Positions 55,488-62,993 of a stretch of 64,000 bases of DNA are shown here, one piece after another. Position 1 is the first letter of the stretch; the number at the start of each line of letters is the position of its first letter. The translations under genes were made by a program, and so were the position numbers. The notes beneath the pieces are model-generated. The model saw only the letters and a program-made list of their open reading frames with translations. It ran no database searches and was not told the DNA's origin. Source of the stretch: an uncultured Erythrobacter sp. (GTDB taxonomy: Bacteria > Pseudomonadota > Alphaproteobacteria > Sphingomonadales > Sphingomonadaceae); the NCBI GenBank assembly GCA_947488325.1, contig CANKYZ010000008.1, positions 107,390-171,389 of the forward strand, written 5' to 3'.

Positions 55488-56558
55488 TCAGCTGTCGTAG
55501 GGACGGATTTTCATCCCGTCATGAAGGTAGGCGGCACCTGCGGCGACAATCGTCTCACCCGGTTTGAGGCCGTCCGAGATCGCAATCTCTTCCCCAATAC
55601 TGTCTGCTACAGTTACCGTGCGTTTCGAAACCGTCATACTCTCGCGATCAACGACCCAGACGTAGCGTGCTTTACCATCGGATAGCACAGCGCCGAGGGG
55701 CACACTTATGCCGTCGCCTTCAAGCTCTTCTTCTAACAGATCGCGTCCGACATAGACGGTCGCAGTCATACCCGGCAGCACTGTTACGTTTTGCGGCGGA
55801 GTGAAGGCAAACTTCACGCGAAACGTCTGAGACTGCGTGTCCGCTTGCGTGCGCGCTGCAAGAAAGCGACCCGGGATCTGAAGATCGGGTGCAGATGATA
55901 GTACGATATACTCGCTGGTCGCTTGGCGTCCGCTGAAGCGTGCCACGATACTAGCAGGCACATTCACCACGGCCTCTGCTGCACCGGTGGATTGTAGTGT
56001 TACGATGTCCTGTTGGGGGCTGACATTCTCGAAACGGACCGCGAGCTTTTCTGCCACAACGCCGCTGAACGGAGCTCTCAGCACAGTATCGGCGAGGTCT
56101 TTCTTTACGCTATCGAGACTGGCTGCCGCAACATCTCGTTGAGCCTCCCTTTGGCGCACTTGAATTTCTGCAATCGCATTCTGCTCAAGCAGAGCAGCCG
56201 CGCTTTCATAGTCCCTTTGCGCAGCATCAAATTGCGCCTGTGCCGACGCGACGGCGTTCGCATAGCGCCGCTGGTCGAGCCTTGCGAGGACTTGGCCGCG
56301 CCGAACGAACTGAGATTCCGATACCGGAAAATCGGTAAGCAGTCCCCCGACTTGAAATGTCAGTGTTGAGGAATTGCGCGCCTCGACGATCGCCGGAAAA
56401 CTGACATCGAGCCGCTCACTAGCAGGGCTGATAACCAAGAGCCTTGCCGGACGAATAATTTCCGGCTCATCGATATCTGAACCGCCACATCCTGCGACAA
56501 ATACGCATGCGACAAGCGTAATAATGCGCCAACTTTTTTCAAAAATTCCACCAATCAT
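55488..56558 (-). CDS. RND efflux periplasmic adaptor lipoprotein
   Basis: A 356-residue membrane-fusion protein. Lipobox VAGC near residue 23; split lipoyl domain (FQVGGLLTDFPVSESQFVRRGQVLARLD and VLRAPFSGVVAEKLAVRFENV), a helical hairpin in between (about 95-165), then a beta-barrel region. First gene of a minus-strand operon: adaptor, RND permease, outer-membrane factor, gltS, DUF4136. No local regulator; the divergent gene is the K+ channel at 56673. Confidence 0.93.
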   Translation of the reverse strand: MIGGIFEKSWRIITLVACVFVAGCGGSDIDEPEIIRPARLLVISPASERLDVSFPAIVEARNSSTLTFQVGGLLTDFPVSESQFVRRGQVLARLDQRRYANAVASAQAQFDAAQRDYESAAALLEQNAIAEIQVRQREAQRDVAAASLDSVKKDLADTVLRAPFSGVVAEKLAVRFENVSPQQDIVTLQSTGAAEAVVNVPASIVARFSGRQATSEYIVLSSAPDLQIPGRFLAARTQADTQSQTFRVKFAFTPPQNVTVLPGMTATVYVGRDLLEEELEGDGISVPLGAVLSDGKARYVWVVDRESMTVSKRTVTVADSIGEEIAISDGLKPGETIVAAGAAYLHDGMKIRPYDS

Positions 56559-56672
56559 GTTAGGCGATCCCCTCCCAGACCGCTTGTTGTTGCCATTGAA
56601 ACAAGATCAACGATAGTCTTTTTGCAACTCCAGAGCTGCGTTTTGGAACTATGTCCTAGAGGCTTATGACAG

Positions 56673-57113
56673 ATGGCAATTCAGTTAATTTTGGGCACGG
56701 TCCTCATCTCACTCACATTGTTGGTAGAAGTCGTGTTTATTGGGTTCGCCTCTTCTGTGCTAACGCGAATTGGCGACTGGCTCACATCAGGTCGATTGAT
56801 GACGAAGTTCACATTTACCCTACTAGCCGTAGTCCTATGGATGGTAGCCGCGATTAGTGTAGGCGTCTGGATTTGGGCCGGTGCATTCCTGATACTCGAC
56901 CAGTTTGAACACCTGGAAGAGGCGCTCTATTTCTCGGCAGTCTCCATAACGACGCTTGGCTATGGCGACCTCGTCCTGGATCAAGAGTGGCGTTTGCTGT
57001 CAGGTTTGATCGCGGCGAACGGCCTTATCCTTTTCAGCTTGGCGACAGCCTTCTTTATCGAGTTCATCGGACGCGTCCGTGCAGCGCAAGAGGGATCGGC
57101 TGAAAACGATTGA
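56673..57113 (+). CDS. Two-helix potassium channel protein
   Basis: A 146-residue Ion_trans_2-type channel. The selectivity filter TTLGYGD (residues 93-99) lies between two hydrophobic helices, with further N-terminal helices (ILGTVLISLTLLVEVVFIGF and FTLLAVVLWMVAAISVGVWIW), so probably four helices in all. No cytoplasmic regulatory domain. Divergent from the RND operon by 114 bases. It is the last ordinary gene before the mobile-element wreck. Confidence 0.85.
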   Translation: MAIQLILGTVLISLTLLVEVVFIGFASSVLTRIGDWLTSGRLMTKFTFTLLAVVLWMVAAISVGVWIWAGAFLILDQFEHLEEALYFSAVSITTLGYGDLVLDQEWRLLSGLIAANGLILFSLATAFFIEFIGRVRAAQEGSAEND

Positions 57114-57181
57114 GCTGCGTCATCTATTAGAATGTCCGCGAGTGGGTCGGAAGCTGATGGTCGGCTTTTGAGAGGCGAAAG

Positions 57182-57397
57182 CTATGCAAGTTTATCTGCA
57201 ATCCACTCGTCAACCTCATCGCCAGCCCAAGCCACTGCATGTCCCCCCAACTGCACCGGCTTCGGGAACTTTCCCTCGCTCATCCAGCGGTAGATTGTTG
57301 AGCGCCCAAGCCCGACCCGGTTCATCACTTCCGGCAGACGAATTAGCCGTGTGACGCGACGTGATTCGCTCAGCTCTTTCTCCATCGGCTCACCCAT
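57182..57397 (-). CDS. AlpA-family HTH regulator
   Basis: A 71-residue MerR-like winged helix protein of the AlpA family, seen as regulators or excisionases of integrative elements. RLIRLPEVMNRVGLGRSTIYRWMSEGKFPKPVQLG is the complete family motif (read in two parts), followed by AVAWAGDEVDEWI. The ATG at 57397 overlaps the end of the upstream XRE-like gene by eight bases; a Met at 57385 is an alternative. It belongs with the XRE-like gene in one operon facing away from traA. Confidence 0.88.
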   Translation of the reverse strand: MGEPMEKELSESRRVTRLIRLPEVMNRVGLGRSTIYRWMSEGKFPKPVQLGGHAVAWAGDEVDEWIADKLA

Positions 57398-57881
57398 GGT
57401 GAGCTTCTTCGACTTCGAGGAAGACATCGCCAAGAAGTACGTCCTTCCGCTCAAGCTCATCGATATGATCAGACAGCAAGCGCGCAACACGGTGCGCGGT
57501 GCCCTTTGCCCATCGCGGCCTAACTTCCTGCAATCGGCTGCCAAGCTCGCACGCCAATGCGGCCGGCATTGCTGTGAGGAAATCTTCAAGGAAACGCCCA
57601 ATCTCGGTTCCCTGCCAATCGGCGGATTGATCGGCGTCGGTAAGCAAGAACATGGTGAGCGCCTGCTGTGAGCGAACGCCGCTCGCCTGCAGGATCCGCG
57701 ATGCTTCCCCCAGTGTTGCTGATCGCCTTCCAGTTAGTATCCGTCGCAAGGCCTCCTTATGAACTTGTGCACCACGCGCAATGTCGCACCGCGTGCAACC
57801 ACTCGCTTCAACAGCTTTAGTCAGTAGCCGCGCCAAATCAGCGCGCGTCTGCTCTTCTGAAAATTGCACCATATTGGTCAT
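57390..57881 (-). CDS. XRE-like HTH regulator
   Basis: A 163-residue protein whose N-terminal part (DLARLLTKAVEASGCTRCDIARGAQVHKEALRRILTGRRSATLGEASRIL, read in parts) has the five-helix pattern of Cro/C1-type DNA-binding domains. The C-terminal 80 residues are helical and unassigned. Position, divergent from traA with a shared 366-base control region, makes it a candidate repressor of transfer genes. Family call by pattern. Confidence 0.7.
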   Translation of the reverse strand: MTNMVQFSEEQTRADLARLLTKAVEASGCTRCDIARGAQVHKEALRRILTGRRSATLGEASRILQASGVRSQQALTMFLLTDADQSADWQGTEIGRFLEDFLTAMPAALACELGSRLQEVRPRWAKGTAHRVARLLSDHIDELERKDVLLGDVFLEVEEAHHG

Positions 57882-58247
57882 CGCCGATTCCTTTCTTCGT
57901 TTGGCTTTGGCTTCAGGATCGAGCTATCACGGTAGGAAGGGTGTAGGAAATACAAAAGAACATAAATAGAACATATAGGAAGAGCCGAATCAATCAGGCT
58001 TCCTGATTCGCGCGGATTTCGGTAGCTTCAACGCACAATCCGGTACGCACTGCGCACTAAGCGGCACAAGGCTCTCGATTTGACGGGCTGTCGGCTCAGT
58101 TTCTGGCCTTGATCCCTCCCATCGCTGAATTTTGCTTGGTGCAGGCCATCGATTCTCAATTTCGCTTTTCCTACACCCGGCCGTTCAATCGAGGAAAGAA
58201 CATACAGCGAACGAATCGCTGCTTCTTGTTCCCAATGGAGTTCCTCG
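57882..58247. promoter_or_regulatory. Divergent control region between xre/alpA and traA
   Basis: 366 bases without a gene. TTTCCTACACCC occurs perfectly twice, once on each strand (57939-57950 minus, 58167-58178 plus), so that it points toward the xre-like gene and toward traA respectively, ending 57 and 69 bases before their starts. AAAGAACATA occurs at 57955-57964 and 58195-58204, with a further GAACATA at 57969-57975. These look like promoter elements or operators of the two divergent units. Confidence 0.6.
57992..58008. repeat. Hairpin in the xre-traA control region
   Basis: AATCAGG (57992-57998) and CCTGATT (58002-58008) pair perfectly around a 3-base loop. It is flanked by GAATC and CGCG; no T run. 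It may be an operator or part of the leader. Confidence 0.45.
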
Positions 58248-58574
58248 ATGACCAAGATCCTCACTATTCCCAAAAAGACCACAAGCGACATCCGGGCGCG
58301 CGACTATATCGTGCCGGCGGCTGTTGCCCTTGCTTGCGCCGGCGCGGCTTATGCCGGCGCTGATACCACCTTCGATCCAGCGCTGCAGAAGTTCACAGAC
58401 TTTCTTGAAGGCTCAGGCGGCAAGATCATCACTGTCCTCAGCCTTGCCGGTGGACTGATCGCACTGGCCTCGGGCCGTTTCGCGCTTGGCCAAGTGGCCG
58501 TACCGGTTGGCGTTGGCATCGGTGTTGGCACCGGCGTTCCGATCGTTACCTCTGTCGTCACCGCGACCATCTGA
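58248..58574 (+). CDS. traA: Conjugative pilin TraA (F type)
   Basis: A 108-residue pilin precursor. A long basic leader (KILTIPKKTTSDIRAR) leads into IVPAAVALACAGAAYAG with an AYA-type cleavage, then two hydrophobic segments (KIITVLSLAGGLIALASG and QVAVPVGVGIGVGTGVPIVTS) as in F-pilin/TrbC. It is followed by traL, traE and traK in the usual order of F-type conjugation systems. First gene of the plus-strand transfer set. Confidence 0.82.
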   Translation: MTKILTIPKKTTSDIRARDYIVPAAVALACAGAAYAGADTTFDPALQKFTDFLEGSGGKIITVLSLAGGLIALASGRFALGQVAVPVGVGIGVGTGVPIVTSVVTATI

Positions 58575-58598
58575 TCGCATAGACGACAGGAGGGCGGC

Positions 58599-58886
58599 AT
58601 GGCCGACAGATACCTAGTGCCACAGCGGCTCGATGATCCGGAGCTGATTGGTTTTTGGTCAATCGATGAGTTTGCGGGACTGCTGATCCCGTTCGCTTGG
58701 GGCATTCTAGCGCAGCACATCATCATTGGGACTGGCCTCGCGGCCGTGACCTGGTTCGCTCTTCGGAAAGCGAAAAGATCTGGTGCAAGCTCAAAATTGG
58801 TGCACGCTGCCTATTGGTATTTGCCGGGGAGTTTCCTCGGATTGAAAGCCACGCCGCCCTCCCATTGCCGTCTGCTTGCAGGCTGA
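58599..58886 (+). CDS. traL: Type IV conjugative transfer protein TraL
   Basis: A 95-residue inner-membrane pilus assembly protein. RYLVPQRLDDPELIGFW and YWYLPGSFLGLKATPPSHCR are the sphingomonad/F-type TraL signature, with two helices between. AGGAGG lies upstream of the ATG. Complete. Confidence 0.9.
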   Translation: MADRYLVPQRLDDPELIGFWSIDEFAGLLIPFAWGILAQHIIIGTGLAAVTWFALRKAKRSGASSKLVHAAYWYLPGSFLGLKATPPSHCRLLAG

Positions 58887-58898
58887 GGGAGGAAACAC

Positions 58899-59465
58899 AT
58901 GAAATCTGAATTCGCTTATGAAGAGGCGCAGCGCCATTTGAAGCAGCGCAACCGCTTTGCGGCGCTGGCAGGCGTGCTCGGCCTTTCCACGGTTCTCGCT
59001 GTCGGTACCGCAGCAACTCGCGATGAAGCGCTCATCCTGATGCCGATCACCTCAGAACGGGTCGAGCTCTCGAGTAGCGGTATCGACGCGACTTATCTTG
59101 AGCTTGTCACCCGCGATACCGCGCTGATGCTGCTCAATCGCGCGCCTGAAAACCTCGACTATTGGATGGAAAGTATCCTCAAGCTTGCTGATCCAGCAGC
59201 GCGCGGAAGTCTCAAGGCTGAGCTGATCAAGATCGTTGATGAGCAGCGCGGCTCGGACATCAGCCAAGCCTTCGTGATCGGGCAAATCCATGTCGATCCT
59301 GACGCACTCACTTCGACCGTCAGCGGGACGCTAAAGACCTTTGTCGGCGCGCAAGTGATCGCCAGCCAGACCCGCAGCTTTGAGTTCATCTGGCAGCGCC
59401 GCGGCCTCAGCCTTGGGCTGACCGGTTTCCGCCAACTTCCCGCCAAAGAGGAGGAAAGCCAATGA
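58899..59465 (+). CDS. traE: Type IV conjugative transfer protein TraE
   Basis: A 188-residue VirB5/TraE-like inner-membrane pilus assembly protein. One N-terminal helix (FAALAGVLGLSTVLAVGTA), then LILMPITSERVELSSSGIDATYLEL and an extracytoplasmic domain ending with GFRQLPAKEEESQ. GGAGGAAA precedes the ATG; the stop overlaps the traK start by four bases. Complete. Confidence 0.9.
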   Translation: MKSEFAYEEAQRHLKQRNRFAALAGVLGLSTVLAVGTAATRDEALILMPITSERVELSSSGIDATYLELVTRDTALMLLNRAPENLDYWMESILKLADPAARGSLKAELIKIVDEQRGSDISQAFVIGQIHVDPDALTSTVSGTLKTFVGAQVIASQTRSFEFIWQRRGLSLGLTGFRQLPAKEEESQ

Positions 59466-59971
59466 GCTTGCCCGCCCGATCCCTGCCGAAAGCGCTCACA
59501 AGTGTGTTGCTCGCTTCAGCCTCGCTCATCCAAGCCTCGCCTGCGCATGCAGATCAGTTTGTCGAAGCCGCTGATGGTGCAACTATCGACTGTGTGCTCG
59601 CGCGCGGCGCGCTTACCCGGATTGCGCTTATCAAAGACGGCTTTGCCAATGTCTCCAAGATGGCAAGTGGCTATCCCTACAACGATTTTGAAGTGACGCA
59701 TGAGCCGGTGCGCGGCGACATCTATATCTCCGTCCCGCAGCAATATGCGAGCGCACGGGTGAGCTTCTTTGCCACCAGCAGCAAAGGCCATGTCTGCTCT
59801 GGGAAGCGATCTGTATGGCTAGCGAGGTACGATCGCTTGAGGTTTGCCCTTGACCACCGGCTGGGCTATCAAGATCGCGGAAACAGCCGCCACAGCTATT
59901 CCGCGATGCCCGTGCCTCAACCGCGCGGGTTTCGCTTTTTCGGAGCATGGCTCATGTGTCCCCTTCGATAA
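59462..59971 (+). pseudogene. traK: traK, 3' end lost
   Basis: The first 110 residues match TraK, the periplasmic secretin-like part of the F-type transfer apparatus: signal peptide, DQFVEAADGATIDC, ANVSKMASGYPYNDFEVTHEPVRGDIYI and ARVSFFATSSKGHV. After about base 59791 the frame continues with an Arg-rich tail with no similarity up to 59971. Normal TraK is much longer than this core, and traB and later genes do not follow, so the transfer set was cut here by a recombination event. The tail overlaps the convergent HTH gene by 20 bases. Confidence 0.78.
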
Positions 59972-60137
59972 GTGCTTGAAGGCTAGCGGCGGGGATTAGC
60001 GTCATGCCACCAATCTTGCGCTTTTCGAGCCGTCCCTCTTTCATCAGAGCGTAGAGCTTCGTGACACCAATTCCGGAGACGCGGCTGGCGTCCTTTACTC
60101 GAAATGCGATTGCCTCTGGTGGACGTGCGTTGTTCAC
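59952..60137 (-). CDS. Small HTH protein, excisionase-like
   Basis: A 61-residue MerR/excisionase-fold DNA-binding protein. AIAFRVKDASRVSGIGVTKLYALMKEGRL is the helix-turn-helix-wing pattern of AlpA/Xis types and IPAASLQALIEGD ends it. Together with the integrase and the 190-residue protein upstream on the same strand it forms a small integration module. Likely recombination directionality factor. Confidence 0.75.
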   Translation of the reverse strand: MNNARPPEAIAFRVKDASRVSGIGVTKLYALMKEGRLEKRKIGGMTLIPAASLQALIEGDT

Positions 60138-60202
60138 TTGAATTCTCCCGTTTGTCTTCGAACGGGATAGTTCTTATGCGACCACATCCGGCGGAGGATG
60201 TG

Positions 60203-60775
60203 TCAAAAATGGGCTGCGCTTGAAAATCGTATCAGCTCCGAGGCTAGCGGGTGATTGACTGCCATAGCTCGCAGCCGCCACGCCTCAGCGCTTGTTATGG
60301 AACGTAATGCCCAAGGGCGTTTGTTGAACAGCAATCTCGTCATGTCTGGTCTGCGCGATAGGCCTTCGCAAACTCCAATTGCCAATGCCAAAGCAGGCCG
60401 CCGCTTTGACCAATAGTCGCGTGTGGCATTCTCGCGCTGAGGATTTGCCGGGTTCGCACGCTCTGCGACCCATTCTGCAAAAGCCTTGGTCGAAGAGCGA
60501 CTAAATGTCTGAGAATTGCTGCTTCTGGCGCGCACGAGCAACTGCCGACGGAAAATCTCGCCTGCCAAGAGTTGTCTATCCAATTCGGTTTCGACCCGCC
60601 GGAGAGACTTTTCTACGCGCGCTTTGCGTCCAGCTAATTGTAGCCCGAGTCGAAACCGAGCATAATCCTGCATCGCCTTGACAGCCCTCAGGCGAAATCT
60701 CTCGTGTGACGGGTAGGCAAGCCATGCGATGATGATAGGGCGGGCAAGAAATTCATCGCCGGGCAATCCGACCAT
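60203..60775 (-). CDS. Unknown protein coupled to the integrase
   Basis: A 190-residue basic, largely helical protein that I do not recognise. The ATG at 60775 sits in the integrase stop (TGATG), so translation is coupled; the frame is open to 60841 but that part is inside the integrase gene. Two features stand out: a Lys/Arg-rich amphipathic helix (AGRKARVEKSLRRVETELDRQL, residues about 49-70) and aromatic/Arg patches near the end (KRPWALRSITSAEAWRLRAM). No enzyme motif. It may help the integrase in recombination or be a passenger of the element. Confidence 0.65.
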   Translation of the reverse strand: MVGLPGDEFLARPIIIAWLAYPSHERFRLRAVKAMQDYARFRLGLQLAGRKARVEKSLRRVETELDRQLLAGEIFRRQLLVRARSSNSQTFSRSSTKAFAEWVAERANPANPQRENATRDYWSKRRPALALAIGVCEGLSRRPDMTRLLFNKRPWALRSITSAEAWRLRAMAVNHPLASELIRFSSAAHF

Positions 60776-61776
60776 CACGGTACCTGTGCTGTCAGTTGGA
60801 AGACTTTCCCGCTTTCTCCGCCAGCCGCGAAGCGCCCCCACGCCTCCATCAAGTCACGGCGCTTATCGAAGAAATCAGTTCGGCGATAAGCGGCCTCGAC
60901 AGCATTCGGAACCGCATGCGCAAGTGCGGCCTCGGCTATCTCACCGGGTAGACTAGTTTTCTCAGCAGCCCAATCTCTGAAGCTGCTCCGAAAACCGTGC
61001 ACCGTGGCGGATTCTCCTAAATCACGAAGTGCCTTCGTAAGTGTCATGTCTGAGAGTGAATTTCCCGTACGCGATGGAAAAACAAGATCGCTATCAGCTC
61101 GCCGAACATTGGCCGCTTCGCGAAAGACCTCGACAGCTACTTGTGACAGCGGCACTCGATGAGGGTGACGCATTTTCATCCGGTCAGCGGGTATTGTCCA
61201 GAGTGCCAAATCATGGTCTATCTCGCCCCAAGAAGCGCCACGCACTTCGCCCGACCGGGCAGCAGTTAAGATGGTAGCGCGAAGTGCCAAAGCGCCCATT
61301 CCCCCTTTTGCGACAAGCTTCGGCATCAGCAACGGCACCTCATTGTAGTCCATCGCCGCAAAGTTACCTTTGCGAGGTTGGGCTGGCAGACGGTCCGTTA
61401 CAGCCTTTGCCAGCGTGCCTTCCAATAAAGCACCATCGGGGCGGCCAAACCGCAAGGTGCGAATGATGAGGTTACGAACTTTGCGCGCCGTCTCTGGCTT
61501 GCTTTGCCATATCGGCCTTAGGCAATCTGCAATCACATCAGCGTCGATGCTTTGAATTTGAAGCTTGCCCAATTTCGGGAATGCATGCTTCACGAGTCTA
61601 CCTTTGGTGCGCACGCGGCTGGCCTCAGACACTTTGGCCTCTAAGAACTCGATGGCAACGTCACGAAAGAGGCGCATAAGTTTTTGGTCTGGTTTCCCAA
61701 GAGCAAGTGGGTCGCCGCCCGCTAGCAGCTCTCGCTTGTATGCTCGTGCCTTCTCTCGCGCCTCAGCAAGCGTCAC
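60775..61776 (-). CDS. int: P4-type tyrosine integrase, N-terminus disrupted
   Basis: A 333-residue site-specific recombinase. The catalytic domain is intact: Arg174 in AARSGEVRG, His260-x-x-Arg263 in HGFRSSFRDWAAE, His287 in ALAHAVPNAVE and the nucleophile Tyr297 in EAAYRR. The N-terminal arm-binding domain (DUF4102) is short: the frame upstream of the GTG at 61776 still reads WVARLQNAGKRRDYGLGSYD, family-like, but has no start codon and similarity ends near 61850. So the first 40 or so residues of a normal integrase were lost. Possibly inactive. Confidence 0.85.
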   Translation of the reverse strand: MTLAEAREKARAYKRELLAGGDPLALGKPDQKLMRLFRDVAIEFLEAKVSEASRVRTKGRLVKHAFPKLGKLQIQSIDADVIADCLRPIWQSKPETARKVRNLIIRTLRFGRPDGALLEGTLAKAVTDRLPAQPRKGNFAAMDYNEVPLLMPKLVAKGGMGALALRATILTAARSGEVRGASWGEIDHDLALWTIPADRMKMRHPHRVPLSQVAVEVFREAANVRRADSDLVFPSRTGNSLSDMTLTKALRDLGESATVHGFRSSFRDWAAEKTSLPGEIAEAALAHAVPNAVEAAYRRTDFFDKRRDLMEAWGRFAAGGESGKVFQLTAQVP

Positions 61777-61821
61777 TAGATCATATGAGCCCAGCCCATA
61801 ATCACGCCTTTTTCCGGCGTT

Positions 61822-62322
61822 TTGCAGGCGGGCGACCCAACATCGGATCGCCCAAAAGAGAAAGTTGTCACGCTACCCGTTTACGAGGGCCGTCTAGATG
61901 CGCGAGTTTCTGCACTCAAGTTCAGGGTCCCACTTGAGATAGTCGCGCCGGCCCACCTACTTTTTCACCCTCTGACTGATGACGAACCAGCCTACTATGA
62001 AGTGGTAGGTCAGGAGATTGTTCGCGTTGCGGTGAGACCGAATGTCGCTGGGCAAATTCATGGGGAGCAGATTCACGTCGAAACCGAAAACCTGAAACGT
62101 TTTGGCACCTTGATCGAAGGCGACGCTTCGGGTTCAGACGGCCTCGTCCAACCGATGGGTGAAGCTGGGGGCGCAACGATTGCTCATATCGAATCGCTCA
62201 ACGCAGGCCTGGACCTATTTGAATTCTGGAAAGAAAACGCCAAGAGCGACCTCTATTCAAGCCGTGAATTTGAGGAACGTGTTTTTCGTGATCAACCCAA
62301 ACCAGAAAAGACCCCAAATTGA
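61822..62322 (+). CDS. Hypothetical protein at the element edge
   Basis: A 166-residue open frame with no ATG start (TTG at 61822 is the first possible). The content looks protein-like: LPVYEGRLDARVSALKFRV, LTDDEPAYYEVVGQEIVRVAV, GLDLFEFWKENAKSDLYSSREFEERVF, acidic and without membrane segments. No family recognised. It starts inside the place where the integrase N-terminus is broken, so either the original 5' end was replaced or the start lies further in. Treated as real with caution. Confidence 0.45.
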   Translation: MQAGDPTSDRPKEKVVTLPVYEGRLDARVSALKFRVPLEIVAPAHLLFHPLTDDEPAYYEVVGQEIVRVAVRPNVAGQIHGEQIHVETENLKRFGTLIEGDASGSDGLVQPMGEAGGATIAHIESLNAGLDLFEFWKENAKSDLYSSREFEERVFRDQPKPEKTPN

Positions 62323-62993
62323 ACCCCAAAAGGATGCGAATTCACGCAATTCAACGCGAACAGTCGCGAACTCGTACCGAGACGTTTATCTTATTTTTCA
62401 GTGACTTCCACCCGCTCGCGTATGTCCGCGAAAAAGCTACTGGTGCCCAGAAGAGGACTCACAGCGATTTCCACATAGTTGACCATATTGGCATTTTTTC
62501 TCGTTATTTCACAATGCTATGTACGACATGCCCCCAACATAGCTGAACATTCATTTTCACAATCTCGCATGTCAAAAGGTGGACTATCGGGTGGGCTCCT
62601 TTGTTCGAGTCCCAAAATGCGAAAAGGTGGGCTGTGCTCATTGGTTCGCATACTCGAATGCAACCCAAAACTTTGATGCAATCAGACCTACTTGCTGCGT
62701 TTTCCCAACTCACTTCACACCGTGCGGCAGGACTTTGCGTGATACCGAGAATTGGCTTGTGAGCTGATTGCCTTCTTCCGGCTGATCAACTTAGAGAAGC
62801 GGACTGTCGGTTCCCGACCCACATTCAGAAGTTTGCGCGCAAAGCTAAAGAATTCCAATTGAATGCTCATCGGTTTGTTCTCGCCGGTTCCCAACTGCGT
62901 TGACGCTGCGAAACGAAATCGGTTGTATGTGGTTTCTTGATTTGAATTCGCCAAGTAAACGTATAAGTGAGTTTGCAGGGACCGCAGAATTTC
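62323..62993. other. Long stretch without a clear gene
   Basis: About 670 bases between the mobile-element edge and the type I secretion gene. Only short frames exist. A 12-base motif with one mismatch, AAAAGGTGGACT (62574-62585) and AAAAGGTGGGCT (62622-62633), is repeated 48 bases apart. A short minus-strand frame (62715-62870, starting MSIQLEFFSFARKLL) could be a remnant. No tRNA was found although P4-type integrases usually sit beside one. Confidence 0.5.

Noticed and set aside
57132..62431. ATGTCCGCGA occurs at 57132-57141 and at 62422-62431, flanking the element region
   Set aside because: Only 10 bases, no tRNA at either copy and no longer similarity around them; a chance match is plausible, so it is not called an attachment site.
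62600..62620. GTTCGAGTCCC near 62604 resembles the T-loop of a tRNA
   Set aside because: The flanking bases do not form a 5-bp T stem, and no acceptor or anticodon stem can be built, so this is not a tRNA or a clear tRNA end.
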